Shown here in pieces: positions 6,301-15,185 of a DNA stretch of 36,171 nt; the first letter of the stretch is position 1; each line of letters starts with the position of its first letter. Below the pieces are notes generated by a model, which saw nothing but the letters and a program-made list of their open reading frames with translations, was not told the DNA's origin and ran no database searches. The position numbers and the translations under genes are program-made. Location: assembly GCA_036676475.1 (NCBI GenBank), contig JAKFCU010000094.1, positions 1 to 36,171 of the forward strand. Direction: 5' to 3'. This stretch comes from LC029 sp036676475. GTDB taxonomy: Bacteria > Bacillota > Bacilli > Aneurinibacillales > RAOX-1.

Positions 6301-7730
6301 CAGCGATGTGGATTCCGATTGCCAAAGCAGAAGAATCGGCTCAAAGTACGCAGTTGAAGGATGCAGATATCTTTTCATCTTCTTATGATGAGCATGGTCT
6401 GATACGACCTACAGCTGCTCCTTTAGCCTGCACAGAAACAGCCAAAAGGAGCAACATCATTCCCCAGTGTATAACCGCTTATAAGAATAACATTACCGGT
6501 TATGGGTGTGCATTGGAGTATAGAGAAAATGAGAGCGATCAGACTGCCAAATCAGAATGGGACATAGCGGATCGATTCCTGCAGACGGCAAATCTGGAAG
6601 AGTCGGTGGAGGAGCTGTTAAATAAACTAATCGATGACCTGGAGCACTGCGGTAATGCCTATGTAGAGGTAGCACGCGGGGGCGGTCTCCCTGCCTTATA
6701 TCGAATTCCTCCGGAATATATGCGGTGCACGAGGGAAGAAAAGCGAGAGGAAATCAAATATAGGATGCTGGTCCAAGGTAAAGTTGAGGAGTTTACACAG
6801 AGTAGGTGGACCCGCAGATATGCTCAAAAAAGAGGAACAAACATTGTTTGGTATCGAGAATTTGGAGCACCCGGAACTGAAAATGAAGTGATTCACTTGA
6901 AAGTAGGGACGGGTGTGTATGGGGAGCCAAGATGGTTCGGTAACTCCCCTGGAATCGTTGGAAATCGTAAAGCAGAGGAGCTTAATTTAGACTACTTTGA
7001 GGATGGCCGGATGTTAGCTATGATCCTATCGGTTACCAACGGCGAGCTTACAGAGGATTCCATCGAGGCGATTAAGCAGGCAAAAGGGAGTAAGTCCCGC
7101 GGCGGTATTCTTTTACTCGAAATCATGGGTTATGAGAAGGGGACGGGGGCGAGTGAGGAAAAAGAGAAGACCTCGCTCAAGCTGGACAAATTGAACGACT
7201 TGCTCCAGCAGGATGCCTTATTTATTGAATACAATCGGGAAAAGCGAAAAGAGACTCGTTCCGCGTTCCGTCTGCCACCAATCTTAACTGGTGAGACGGA
7301 GGACTATAATCGAGCGACGAGTGATAATGCTTTGCGGGTGGCTGAGGAGCAAGTATTCCAGCCGTATCGCAAGTGGTTAATGGATGAAATCTTCAATAAG
7401 CGCCTCTTTCCGTCGATTGGAGTTTACCGGGTTCGGGCGATATTACGAAGTCCTAAGATAACAGACCCGGATGAGAGAAAGCAGCTCCTTGATTTCTTGG
7501 CCGATCGCGGGATTATGTTAGTTCGTCATTTGGTTCCTATCGCTGAGGAGGTCTTGGCCACGACAATCGATGAAAAAGCCTATCCGGAAGGGTACTTGGA
7601 CACTCCGATTGCACAGCTGTTGTCTACACGAAGCTATGATGCTGAATTAGAACCGTCAACTCCGCAGGAGCAACTGTCTATGGTTGCCAAAAGGCTTCTT
7701 CGTAAAGTAGAGGCGGAGCATCATGTGTAG
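6297..7730 (+). CDS. xkdE: Portal protein (PBSX XkdE-like)
   Basis: 477 residues. The portal forms the ring at one capsid corner through which DNA enters and the tail attaches. Typical segments include NIIPQCITAYKNNITGYGC near the N-terminus, LEHCGNAYVEVAR, GEPRWFGNSPGIVGNRKAEE, and FRLPPILTGETEDYNRATSD near residue 340. The ATG at 6297 overlaps the terminase stop (ATGA) and has a GGGGTGG site 5 bases upstream; the frame itself opens at a GTG at 6288. Confidence 0.93.
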   Translation: MTAMWIPIAKAEESAQSTQLKDADIFSSSYDEHGLIRPTAAPLACTETAKRSNIIPQCITAYKNNITGYGCALEYRENESDQTAKSEWDIADRFLQTANLEESVEELLNKLIDDLEHCGNAYVEVARGGGLPALYRIPPEYMRCTREEKREEIKYRMLVQGKVEEFTQSRWTRRYAQKRGTNIVWYREFGAPGTENEVIHLKVGTGVYGEPRWFGNSPGIVGNRKAEELNLDYFEDGRMLAMILSVTNGELTEDSIEAIKQAKGSKSRGGILLLEIMGYEKGTGASEEKEKTSLKLDKLNDLLQQDALFIEYNREKRKETRSAFRLPPILTGETEDYNRATSDNALRVAEEQVFQPYRKWLMDEIFNKRLFPSIGVYRVRAILRSPKITDPDERKQLLDFLADRGIMLVRHLVPIAEEVLATTIDEKAYPEGYLDTPIAQLLSTRSYDAELEPSTPQEQLSMVAKRLLRKVEAEHHV

Positions 7731-8553
7731 GTCTTGCCTCGAGCGCATAATCAAAGCCGACAACGATGAGTTTCTTGATAGTCTGGACCTAACAGAAGCA
7801 GAACGGGCTGTTCTAGAAAAACTCTACGAGGATGGCGAGGGAGCCATTGCGGATATTCTTGAGCTTCAGGGGAAAGAGCTGGATGCAGCTATCCAAGAAC
7901 TAAGTGATGAGTTAGTAGTGGATGACAAAGAACTGTGGAAAGTAATCCTTGAGATCCAAGCTGGCGAATTCTTTCAGAGTAAATTCGAACAAGCTTTGTA
8001 CGATGCCTTTAGTCCGCTATTCGATCTCGCTGGTGAGTCTGTGCTCCTCTCTATTGATCCGGAGGCTAAGTGGGATACAGCCAGCACAGGAGCTGCCACG
8101 TTTGTGAAGAAGCTAAAGAAGCTGATACCGGATATGAATAAGACCTCTGCTAATCAATTGCTAAAGGCTTATAAGAAGGCAATTGAGGAAGGGAAAACCC
8201 CACAGGAACGAGCTCAACTGGTTCGTGAAGTGAGCAAACAGGCGGCAGAGGGTGAACAAGGGCCGTTTAGCACTCAGCGTGCTGTACGTATCTCTCGGAC
8301 TATTTCTACTGCTGCCGCCAATGGGGGAAGGTTAGAGGGGTGGAAACAGTCTGGTCGTGTAAGTAAGAAGAAGTGGCGATCTGCAGGAAACCAGAGAACG
8401 AGAAAAGATCATAAGGATGCAAATGGTCAGATTGTTGAAATAGATAAACCATTTGAAGTTGGAGGTGAGGAATTAATGTATCCCGGAGATCCGTCAGGAA
8501 GTGCAAAACAAATTGTGAATTGCCGGTGTACTATGCAGGCTGTATTCGATTAG
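7723..8553 (+). CDS. MuF/SPP1 gp7-like head morphogenesis protein
   Basis: 276 residues. The N-terminal half is acidic and helical (LTEAERAVLEKLYEDGEGAI). The C-terminal third has the MuF signature: RAVRISRTISTAAANGG, KKKWRSAGNQRTRKDHKDAN, then MYPGDPSGSAKQIVNCRCTM. Proteins of this type sit inside or at the portal of the head and may be ejected with DNA. There is no sign of a fused toxin domain; it ends right after the CRC motif. It overlaps the portal gene by 8 bases. Confidence 0.9.
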   Translation: MCRSCLERIIKADNDEFLDSLDLTEAERAVLEKLYEDGEGAIADILELQGKELDAAIQELSDELVVDDKELWKVILEIQAGEFFQSKFEQALYDAFSPLFDLAGESVLLSIDPEAKWDTASTGAATFVKKLKKLIPDMNKTSANQLLKAYKKAIEEGKTPQERAQLVREVSKQAAEGEQGPFSTQRAVRISRTISTAAANGGRLEGWKQSGRVSKKKWRSAGNQRTRKDHKDANGQIVEIDKPFEVGGEELMYPGDPSGSAKQIVNCRCTMQAVFD

Positions 8554-8568
8554 AGAGGAGGTGAAATT

Positions 8569-9771
8569 ATGACCTATCAATTGAAAGATGCAAAGATTAC
8601 CCATTTATCCCTGGTAGATAAGGGGGCGAACGGGGTACCATTTGCGATTGTTAAGCAAGCAGGCAAGAATGCCATACAGAAACAAGTCACGATCGCTAAA
8701 GTCGAAAAGGCGAAGCGTATTGTTAAGGGTATTGTTTATCAACCTGACTTGCCAGATGCTCATGACGACTTGATGACGGCTGATGAGATCGAAAAAGCCG
8801 CTCATTTGTTCATGGAAAATCAGCATACTTACAACATCGACAAGCAGCATGATTTAGAGACGGATGAGGGATTTGTTATCGAGTCCCATATTGCTGAGGT
8901 CGATATGACCCTGGGTGACCAGGATATTAAAAAGGGTTCATGGATCGCGGCGGTTAAAGTAACCAGTGACGATACTTGGGAACAAATTGAAAAAGGCGAG
9001 ATTACAGGGTTCTCCATGTGGGGAGTCGGAAAACGCGAAAAGGTGGACGATACCCCTTCTGCTACGGACGAGGAAGCTGTAGAGAAGGGGCTTCTTTATG
9101 CCATCAAAAAGGCAGTGGGACTTATCTCTAAGGGAGCCGTTGCGGATAAGTACAATAAAAACCGCAAGAATCGCGAGTTCTGGGCGGCGCAGGATGCCTT
9201 GAATTCTGTTTTATTTCGCTGGGACTATTGGGACAGCGGGATGGAAACGGATGCTACGGTAATTCGGGAAGCCTTGGAGGACTTTGTTGCGATCGCTCAA
9301 GACGTTCTCATCCAGGAGGATATCGTAAAGGCCATTGGTAAGCCACCTGAACCCATCACCAAGGCAGGGAAGAAGATTTCCGCCGCTAATCAAAAGCATA
9401 TTGATTCTGCCATCGCTGCATTAACCCAGCTAAAAGAAGAAACCACCCCGAAGGAGGACGACGAAGTGAAACAAGAGGATATCGCAAAAGCCGTAACTGC
9501 TGCTTTGACCCCCATCACAAAACAATTGCAAGATCTAACGAACGAGGTTGCCGAGTTGAAGAAAGAAGCGGGTACCGAACCACAAGGAAGTACTGAAGAA
9601 AATGAATTGACTGCGGCCCTCAGTAAAGCTCTTGAACCCATCGCCAAGCAAGTGGAGGCATTAAACAGCGAGGTTCAGGTTATTAAAAACGCTCGAGGTG
9701 ATAGTGCTCAACCTCCAGGTGAGGGAAACATTCATAAATCTGAAAATAACCTGTTCGCAGGGAAATTTTAA
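8569..9771 (+). CDS. xkdF: XkdF-like prohead protease fused to scaffold region
   Basis: 400 residues. Residues 1-160 match the XkdF putative serine-protease family (KITHLSLVDKGANGVPFAIV, then EVDMTLGDQDIKKGSWIAAV, then GEITGFSMWGVGKRE). About 190-270 is helical. The C-terminal third is a low-complexity, Glu/Lys-rich coiled-coil region (EDIAKAVTAALTPITKQLQ) with two similar ALxPIxKQ blocks, typical of capsid scaffold sequence. A protease-scaffold fusion directly before the capsid gene is common. GAGGAGGTGAAATT precedes the start. Catalytic residues cannot be assigned with certainty from sequence alone. Confidence 0.88.
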   Translation: MTYQLKDAKITHLSLVDKGANGVPFAIVKQAGKNAIQKQVTIAKVEKAKRIVKGIVYQPDLPDAHDDLMTADEIEKAAHLFMENQHTYNIDKQHDLETDEGFVIESHIAEVDMTLGDQDIKKGSWIAAVKVTSDDTWEQIEKGEITGFSMWGVGKREKVDDTPSATDEEAVEKGLLYAIKKAVGLISKGAVADKYNKNRKNREFWAAQDALNSVLFRWDYWDSGMETDATVIREALEDFVAIAQDVLIQEDIVKAIGKPPEPITKAGKKISAANQKHIDSAIAALTQLKEETTPKEDDEVKQEDIAKAVTAALTPITKQLQDLTNEVAELKKEAGTEPQGSTEENELTAALSKALEPIAKQVEALNSEVQVIKNARGDSAQPPGEGNIHKSENNLFAGKF

Positions 9772-9785
9772 GGAGGGTCTAGAAT

Positions 9786-10721
9786 ATGCCAAGCAATGGA
9801 GAAGTAATTAAGAAGTCTACCACAGTCACATCCATGGATACCCCTGCTCTTAACTATGAAGAGGTTAACCGATTCATGGATTTGGCCTATGATTCTACAG
9901 GATTTCTTAGAGGGGTTCGCCATGAGACACGATCTTCAGCGCAGGGGACCATCGATAAGATCGGGGTATCCGGCCGGAACTTGCGTACAAAAGTGGAGAA
10001 TGTGGCTGCAACAAATGTAAAGGCCCCAACCTTTCCGCAGGTTCCCTATTCCGTTACTCCTGTGGTATTGCCGTTCGAGATTACCGAGGAGTTTATTCGT
10101 CAAACCCAGCGAGTGAGAGGTCAGAATGCTGAAGAAATCATCCTCAAGCATATGACTCTTAACTATGGGGACAACATGCAGGATATCGGATTTAACGGCG
10201 ATACAGCCACTCTTAATACCGACCCTGATTATGATTTCTTGAAGATTAATAACGGATGGCTGAAGTTGGCTAAAACCACTGGTAACTTCCTGGATTGGGC
10301 TACGTTAAGCGCAGGGGAACAAACTGGTATTCTTTTTGAATTAGAAAGAGCAGTCCCGACACGTTACCGTTCTGGGGGTACTTTCAAGTACTATATGCAT
10401 CCAAACACATTCTCCCAGCGTCTTCAGAAGTTAGCTGAATTGGATAACAGCGCTGCCGTTCAATTGCAAATCATGGGTGGAGTCAAGAAAATCAACTCGT
10501 ACGATGTGGAAGAGGTTCCTCATATGAAGGAGGGGGCCATCCTATTTACCTATCATCCGAACTTTGTCATGGTCCACACCTATGATATGCAGATCCGGAA
10601 GACCACAGAGGGTAAAGAGGCTATCTATGCGGACAAGCGATTCTATGCCATTCACTCCGATTTCGATCCAATCTATGAGGAGCCGGCTGCCGTGGCTTAT
10701 GTAGAAGGGGTGACGTTCTAA
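9786..10721 (+). CDS. xkdG: Major capsid protein (XkdG-like)
   Basis: 311 residues. The main shell protein of the head; length and sequence fit the PBSX/skin XkdG/YqbE group, which is expected to adopt the HK97 fold. Recognisable parts are NRFMDLAYDSTGFLRGVR near the start, VVLPFEITEEFIRQTQRVRG at about 93-112, NAEEIILKHMTLNYGDNMQD, and a C-terminal SDFDPIYEEPAAVAYVEGV. A strong ribosome site (AGGAGGGTC) lies upstream. The stop overlaps the start of the next small gene (TAATG). Confidence 0.93.
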   Translation: MPSNGEVIKKSTTVTSMDTPALNYEEVNRFMDLAYDSTGFLRGVRHETRSSAQGTIDKIGVSGRNLRTKVENVAATNVKAPTFPQVPYSVTPVVLPFEITEEFIRQTQRVRGQNAEEIILKHMTLNYGDNMQDIGFNGDTATLNTDPDYDFLKINNGWLKLAKTTGNFLDWATLSAGEQTGILFELERAVPTRYRSGGTFKYYMHPNTFSQRLQKLAELDNSAAVQLQIMGGVKKINSYDVEEVPHMKEGAILFTYHPNFVMVHTYDMQIRKTTEGKEAIYADKRFYAIHSDFDPIYEEPAAVAYVEGVTF

Positions 10722-10900
10722 TGTGGGTGACATATAAAGGGACATGCCATTCCATTCGAAAGCACAGTATCCGCTTTGAAAAAGGGGTGCCTGTTGAAGT
10801 AAAAGATACGGCTATTATCAAAAAGCTACAGTCGGATGAAGAGTTTGAAGTCGTAAAGGAAGTTGGCAAAGATGCTAAGCCGGAAGAGCCGAAGGAGTAA
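10721..10900 (+). CDS. Small capsid-adjacent protein (YqbF position)
   Basis: A 59-residue protein too short for simple gene calling: MWVTYKGTCHSIRKHSIRFE, then KGVPVEVKDTAIIKKLQS, ending in an acidic and Lys-rich tail. Its start overlaps the capsid stop (TAATG), so it is translationally coupled. The fold suggested by GTCHSIRKHSIRFEKGVPVE is a small beta barrel, as in short head proteins or decoration and connector factors that sit between capsid and YqbG genes in skin-like phages. Assignment is by position and general look only. Confidence 0.75.
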   Translation: MWVTYKGTCHSIRKHSIRFEKGVPVEVKDTAIIKKLQSDEEFEVVKEVGKDAKPEEPKE

Positions 10901-10903
10901 ACC

Positions 10904-11284
10904 ATGCTCACACCAGCTCAAATAGTAGAAAAAAGCAGCACTACGGCCGTTCGGGACATGACTCCTGAGCGGCTTCAGGTGTTGCTGGATGAGGCTGTTG
11001 TCCGTATAGAGTTGTTTACTGCGCGTCCTTACCCTGAAGCGGATAAGCGATTGGATATGGCTCTTTTTCGTCTGGTTGAAGCTCTGGCTCTCACAGACAA
11101 TGAGGAAACGCTTGGAGCTGAAGCCCGTGGTATCACATCAGAAAGTGATCAAGGGTATTCCTGGTCCAAAGAAACGGCATCTATCACTACAGGTAGCGCT
11201 ATAGTAGATTCCCTCTTAAGGCAGTGGATGACCTTCACAGCAGAGACTACAGAGGGCGGGAACGTTAAAGCGAGGCTGTTATGA
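10904..11284 (+). CDS. Head-tail connector protein (YqbG-like)
   Basis: 126 residues. Mostly helical (LQVLLDEAVVRIELFTARPY, then RLDMALFRLVEALALTDNEE), with the Tyr/Ser/Trp-containing stretch DQGYSWSKETASITTGSA seen in connector proteins of the YqbG (DUF3199) type. These form the ring below the portal. It follows the small capsid-adjacent gene by 3 bases and overlaps the next gene (ATGA). Confidence 0.85.
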   Translation: MLTPAQIVEKSSTTAVRDMTPERLQVLLDEAVVRIELFTARPYPEADKRLDMALFRLVEALALTDNEETLGAEARGITSESDQGYSWSKETASITTGSAIVDSLLRQWMTFTAETTEGGNVKARLL

Positions 11285-11604
11285 TTCATCGGATGAATGA
11301 TTCTATTACGCTCAAACGCTCAGAAATGACCCGTGACGAGCGAAACAGAGTCAAGAGTATAGATTTACCGACTCGAACCTTAATAGGCTGTGTGCGCGAC
11401 GTCCAAAGCGCCTGGGAACGAATTGACAATGATCCTGTTGAGTGGGAATACAAGGCGAGCTTGTCCTTTCGTCTTCATGATGATGTTAGAAAAGACGATG
11501 TTCTTTCTTTGAATGGATGGGGAGATTTCTTTGTGGTAGAAGTCAAACCGGGTAGAAGATTTTTGTCTGTCATCGCCATTCAGGAAAAGCGTGGTGATGA
11601 GTAA
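11281..11604 (+). CDS. xkdH: Head closure/stopper protein (XkdH/YqbH-like)
   Basis: 107 residues, beta-rich, beginning MIHRMNDSITLKRSEMTRDE. The RDVQSAWERIDNDPVEWEYK and DDVLSLNGWGDFFVVEVKPG segments fit the XkdH/DUF3599 head-tail joining family, which closes the DNA channel after packaging. It overlaps both neighbours by a few bases. Order (connector, stopper, gp10-like, XkdJ-like) is exactly that of PBSX/skin. Confidence 0.85.
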   Translation: MIHRMNDSITLKRSEMTRDERNRVKSIDLPTRTLIGCVRDVQSAWERIDNDPVEWEYKASLSFRLHDDVRKDDVLSLNGWGDFFVVEVKPGRRFLSVIAIQEKRGDE

Positions 11605-12089
11605 TGAATTTGGATGAGTTTCGAAGGAAGTTGGAACGTCTGGAGAAACATGAAATGGAAAAGATTATGGCGGTCATTGTCTATGAGTTAGGGGAGCGAC
11701 TGTTAGCCGCCATTCAGGATGAAATTGACCGCCAGAATCTTATTGATACGGGTACCCTTTGGAACTCATTCACCCAAGGTGGAGACGGGAACATATGGGT
11801 ATTTGATCAAGATAGAGATACTTTAACCTTAGAGGTTGGGTCCAATCTGACCTATGCAGAGTACCTAAACGATGGGTACACCATCGAGAAGGGTCACTTT
11901 GTCCCTGGATACTGGAACTCTGTAGGAAAGTTTATCTACGATCCTGATGCCAAGGGCGGTTTTTGGGCTCGTCCAAGGAGTTTTATAGGACGTAAATACT
12001 TTGATATTGCTCTCCATGGATTCCAAGGGGGAGTAAAGAAGCTTATCGAAAATAGGTTGGAAAAAGAGCTTGAAAGGGTGATGAAGTGA
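11604..12089 (+). CDS. xkdI: HK97 gp10-like tail completion protein (XkdI-like)
   Basis: 161 residues. It starts with a helical segment (MNLDEFRRKLERLEKHEMEK), then DRQNLIDTGTLWNSF, the hallmark 'LIDTGxL.xS' motif of HK97-gp10/XkdI proteins. Next come LTLEVGSNLTYAEYLNDGYT and FWARPRSFIGRKYFDIALHG. These proteins join the tail to the head. The ATG overlaps the previous stop (TAATG). Confidence 0.9.
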   Translation: MNLDEFRRKLERLEKHEMEKIMAVIVYELGERLLAAIQDEIDRQNLIDTGTLWNSFTQGGDGNIWVFDQDRDTLTLEVGSNLTYAEYLNDGYTIEKGHFVPGYWNSVGKFIYDPDAKGGFWARPRSFIGRKYFDIALHGFQGGVKKLIENRLEKELERVMK

Positions 12090-12538
12090 TGGAACGCGAG
12101 CTGTCTACCATCATTGACTTGGTTCATGAAGCGTATCCGGATATCTCCATCTTGGATAGCATGGAAGAATGGTTAGCTGGTAATTTTAAACCACCTATTG
12201 CCTTTGTCCAAACCCAAGAGGTGACGGAAAAAGGCAATACTCTTACGTCCTATAAGGTGATATCCGATGCCGGTATTGTCCTGCATCATGCCAAGGATAA
12301 AGGAGTTTATCAACCTATTTCCACCAATCCACTACGGTCAATACTTCGAAGAGAGCGATACAGCTACCGAGGACAAACAGATGGACTTTTTATAAATATC
12401 GATAATACTTCATTCAAAGTTCGTTCGGAAAAGAAAGATCGGACGGAAATTACCTTTCGTTTTGAATATACCGTAGCCATTCCAAAACCTACGGTTGAGA
12501 AGATCAACGAATTTGATGTTGAGGAGGAGTGGGGATAG
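12089..12538 (+). CDS. xkdJ: Tail terminator-like protein (XkdJ/YqbJ-like)
   Basis: 149 residues. A short N-terminal helix (MERELSTIIDLVHEAYPDIS), then strand-rich sequence with YSYRGQTDGLFINIDNTSFK and ITFRFEYTVAIPKPTVEKI. Placement between the gp10-like protein and the sheath gene matches XkdJ, taken to form the tail terminator or joining ring. The ATG at 12089 overlaps the previous stop (TGATG) and follows GAAAGGGTGATGAAG; a GTG three bases earlier is also open. Confidence 0.82.
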   Translation: MERELSTIIDLVHEAYPDISILDSMEEWLAGNFKPPIAFVQTQEVTEKGNTLTSYKVISDAGIVLHHAKDKGVYQPISTNPLRSILRRERYSYRGQTDGLFINIDNTSFKVRSEKKDRTEITFRFEYTVAIPKPTVEKINEFDVEEEWG

Positions 12539-12727
12539 TTGGCTGCTAAAAAAGACCAGACGGAAATCAAGCGGACGAGACAAGAATGGATACAGAGCGC
12601 TGAGTATCTTAAGGCTGAAAGGTTTGAGATTGCCGGTGCTCTTTTTGATGTAAAGGAAACGGATCTTATTGCTGAAGAAGAAATGAAACGGCGACTTATT
12701 CAATACAGAGGAGGTAGCGGCGAATGA
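12539..12727 (+). CDS. Small protein before sheath gene (XkzA position)
   Basis: 62 residues starting at a TTG (12539) that directly follows the previous stop, with GGAGGAGTGGGG just upstream. Sequence is charged: KKDQTEIKRTRQEWIQSAEY, then LKAERFEIAGALFDVKETDL, then IAEEEMKRRLIQYRGG. AEYLKAERFEIAGALFD is the type of motif in small proteins coded between XkdJ and XkdK in PBSX-like phages. It overlaps the sheath gene (ATGA). Role unknown, probably in tail assembly. Confidence 0.75.
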   Translation: MAAKKDQTEIKRTRQEWIQSAEYLKAERFEIAGALFDVKETDLIAEEEMKRRLIQYRGGSGE

Positions 12728-14064
12728 CCATCCCCCGCGATAGACCGGGCGTAACCATGGAATTGAAGGCAAAGGCAAAGGAGCGGGTCCTGCCCAAGAG
12801 CGGAGTAGTGCTTGTTCCATACCAATCTGAATGGGGGGAAGCGGACACAATTGTGTCCATGATTGGCTATGAAGAACGCTATGCCGAAACATTAAGCTTG
12901 GTAGATACCATTGAACTTGCAGCTGAAGGTGGACCAACTATAAAAGGGTATAGAATCACAAACGGAAATGCCGTAGCAGCAAAATACACTCAAGCTGGAT
13001 CAGTGGAGATTTCTGCAAAGTATCCAGGTACTTATGGAAACGGCCTGAAGATAGTAATCTTAGCATCCACAGCAGAGCCAGGGAAAAAAGAGTTCCAAAT
13101 TAAAGACGCAACCGGCATACTTGAGAAATTTTCGTTTTCTACTACGGATGAATTAATCACTAAAACCAACCAATCCATGTATGTGCGAGCAAAAAAACTT
13201 GGGGATACAGCCATAGTAGATGCATCAGAAACTGCATTAGCGGGAGGGTTAACCGGAACCGCCGCATTGGGTACTGCTGATGCCACGAAATTATTCAATG
13301 CGATTTCTGGTGCGGACTTCGATGCCTTATATCTTCCCTTTGATGACCCGGCCATTATCGCTTCCGCTAAACAATTTATGGCAGATCGGCGAAAGTTCAA
13401 CAAGAAGTTGAGTACTTTAGTCATTGGAGGTAAAGAAGTCGATGACATCGATATGAGCAAGCATACGGAAAGGTCAGTTGCACAGAATGCTCGTTATGTG
13501 GTTAACAATGCCATTTCTGGCGAACACAACAACGGTAAAACATACAATACCCTCCAATGGGCCGCTTGGGTAGCTGGTATGATCGCTGCCACTCCTGCAG
13601 ATCAATCTCTAACGGCAATTGTGGTACCGCTAAAGAAAGCAAAAAAAGATTGGGGCTATACGGAAATACTCAATGCGCTTAGTACCGGTACCCTCATCGC
13701 TACACGTGATGGAGATGTTTATATCATCGAAAGTGCAGTGAACACGTTGTCAACGATTGGACCTGATGAAAGAGAGGATTATGGAAAAATCCGCGTTTCC
13801 ATGACGCTGGATCAAATCGTCAATGATATCACTGCAGTAGGTAAGAAATACAAAGGAAAACTGGATAACAATGATATCGGTGGTGCTACTTACGTTGGTG
13901 GGGTAAAAGCTTACATGGAAATCCGTGAGGAACAAGGGGCCATCGATGTGGGGTGGGACTTCATTGATAAGAAAAACGGGGTAGGGGATCGCAGAGGATT
14001 TAAGCTCATCGCAAAACCACTTGATGCCATTGAATACTTCGATGTGGAATGGGAGGTGCTCTAA
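12724..14064 (+). CDS. xkdK: Contractile tail sheath protein (XkdK-like)
   Basis: 446 residues. The sheath surrounds the tail tube and contracts to drive it through the cell envelope. The start has the family look: RPGVTMELKAKAKERVLPKS then GVVLVPYQSEWGEADTIVSM. A middle beta domain (YPGTYGNGLKIVI) and a conserved C-terminal half follow (TLQWAAWVAGMIAATPADQS, RDGDVYIIESAVNTLSTIG, RVSMTLDQIVNDITAVGKKY, GAIDVGWDFIDKKNGVGDRR). This gene shows the phage is a myovirus-type, not siphovirus-type, particle. Confidence 0.95.
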   Translation: MTIPRDRPGVTMELKAKAKERVLPKSGVVLVPYQSEWGEADTIVSMIGYEERYAETLSLVDTIELAAEGGPTIKGYRITNGNAVAAKYTQAGSVEISAKYPGTYGNGLKIVILASTAEPGKKEFQIKDATGILEKFSFSTTDELITKTNQSMYVRAKKLGDTAIVDASETALAGGLTGTAALGTADATKLFNAISGADFDALYLPFDDPAIIASAKQFMADRRKFNKKLSTLVIGGKEVDDIDMSKHTERSVAQNARYVVNNAISGEHNNGKTYNTLQWAAWVAGMIAATPADQSLTAIVVPLKKAKKDWGYTEILNALSTGTLIATRDGDVYIIESAVNTLSTIGPDEREDYGKIRVSMTLDQIVNDITAVGKKYKGKLDNNDIGGATYVGGVKAYMEIREEQGAIDVGWDFIDKKNGVGDRRGFKLIAKPLDAIEYFDVEWEVL

Positions 14065-14067
14065 TCT

Positions 14068-14514
14068 ATGCAACGCGATATTAAGTTAAAAAATTGCCAG
14101 ATCTATGATGACAATGGGGATCCCATTGAAGGAACACTTGAGGGTAGATTTGCCCTTATGACCACTTATAGCGATGTCCCCCGGCTTCAAAAGGGGACGG
14201 TTCAAGTCGTTGATAATTGGCATGTTCAGGTTACCTTGAGAGTCTCTTCCGTAAACGCTGCATTGAAATACTACAGCGTCGAGCAAATCACAAGCGGAAA
14301 AACCCCTATTCTTCCCATGCTTATGGGGGAGTCAGTGGATAAGGAAACAGGAAATACTGAAAGGATACGCTTATCTGACATCTACCTCAATCCTGAAGAG
14401 ATCACTTTATGGGAGGCCAGGGCAGAGGGGAACGAGAATGCTTCCTATGAGATTAGAGGTAGAACGAATAAGAAGCCTGATTATATTGATAGACTGCCCG
14501 ATTATGTAGAATAG
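14068..14514 (+). CDS. xkdM: Tail tube protein (XkdM-like)
   Basis: 148 residues. It builds the inner tube of the contractile tail. Recognisable parts: the N-terminal IKLKNCQIYDDNGDPIEGTL, the middle GRFALMTTYSDVPRLQKGTV, and C-terminal EEITLWEARAEGNENASYEI. The size fits the family. GGGAGGTGCTC precedes the ATG at 14068. It directly follows the sheath gene, as in PBSX. Confidence 0.93.
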   Translation: MQRDIKLKNCQIYDDNGDPIEGTLEGRFALMTTYSDVPRLQKGTVQVVDNWHVQVTLRVSSVNAALKYYSVEQITSGKTPILPMLMGESVDKETGNTERIRLSDIYLNPEEITLWEARAEGNENASYEIRGRTNKKPDYIDRLPDYVE

Positions 14515-14527
14515 GATGGTGGTAAGG

Positions 14528-14956
14528 ATGAGTAAGTTAGAAAAATTTCTGGCCAAGGCTAATGAGAAAGAGCCGCGGAAAACGATAGAGGAGACCATTG
14601 ATGGGGAGATTTGGGAGGTTAGAGAACTCACTTTCCAAGAAGACAGAGACTGTTATCGAATCGCAGAGATGGATGGTCGATTTGATGTCTTTCGTTACAA
14701 TGACGCTAGAATGGTCAAGGCTACTGAACATGGATTTCCTTGGCATAACATTGACCTTCTTAATGCATATAGGGCAAAAGATAAGTATGAAATGCCAGTT
14801 AAACTATTTAATCAAAACAAAGCTGGCTACCAAAAACTACTTGCCGCCGTAAATAAAGTAAACGGATCCGTTCAAACGGAGCAGGAAATGGTAGAAGAAG
14901 CAAAAAACTCATCCGATCCGACGGTGAAGCCTCCCACCTCTGCAGAGCTTTCCTAA
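14528..14956 (+). CDS. xkdN: Tail assembly chaperone (XkdN-like), short form
   Basis: 142 residues. It is expected to hold tape measure protein during tube assembly. Signature parts: MSKLEKFLAKANEKEPRKTI, EIWEVRELTFQEDRDCYRIA, and VKLFNQNKAGYQKLLAAVNK. The ATG at 14528 is preferred to 14516 because GGTGGTAAGG precedes it. Near the 3' end a slippery heptamer A AAA AAC (14902-14908) lies in the right phase for -1 frameshifting, which would extend it to 15075; see the separate entry. Confidence 0.9.
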   Translation: MSKLEKFLAKANEKEPRKTIEETIDGEIWEVRELTFQEDRDCYRIAEMDGRFDVFRYNDARMVKATEHGFPWHNIDLLNAYRAKDKYEMPVKLFNQNKAGYQKLLAAVNKVNGSVQTEQEMVEEAKNSSDPTVKPPTSAELS

Positions 14957-15075
14957 ATGGCCGGGGGCGTCCGGAGGATCTGGTTGATTATGAAGTGGAT
15001 AAATTCAAGCAAAAGTTATTTATTATAGCTTGTCAGATGGTAGAAGTAGAAGAGATGGAGAAGCCAAGATCATGA
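14902..15075 (+). CDS. Frameshift extension of tail assembly chaperone (G/GT-type)
   Basis: From A AAA AAC at 14902-14908, the -1 frame is open to a TGA at 15073-15075. It reads LIRSDGEASHLCRAFLNGRG, then RPEDLVDYEVDKFKQKLFII, then ACQMVEVEEMEKPRS. The zero frame stops at 14956. Nearly all long-tailed phages make a second, frameshifted chaperone between tube and tape measure genes, and PBSX has a separate small frame (xkzB) at this spot. There is no good start codon or ribosome site for independent translation. The fusion would be about 182 residues. Confidence 0.75.
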   Translation, partial: KKLIRSDGEASHLCRAFLNGRGRPEDLVDYEVDKFKQKLFIIACQMVEVEEMEKPRS

Positions 15076-15185
15076 CTTCTCCCTTCTCCCGAGCGGGTGA
15101 CGGTTGGGGAGAGGTTGTGATGTTCAAAATGTATCACACGCATTCATCCAAGTAAGGTAGAATTTGGTTGTAAAGGAGGATGATT

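Noticed and set aside
7723..8553. MuF polymorphic toxin
   Set aside because: The MuF-like protein ends right after the CRC motif with no C-terminal effector domain or immunity gene.
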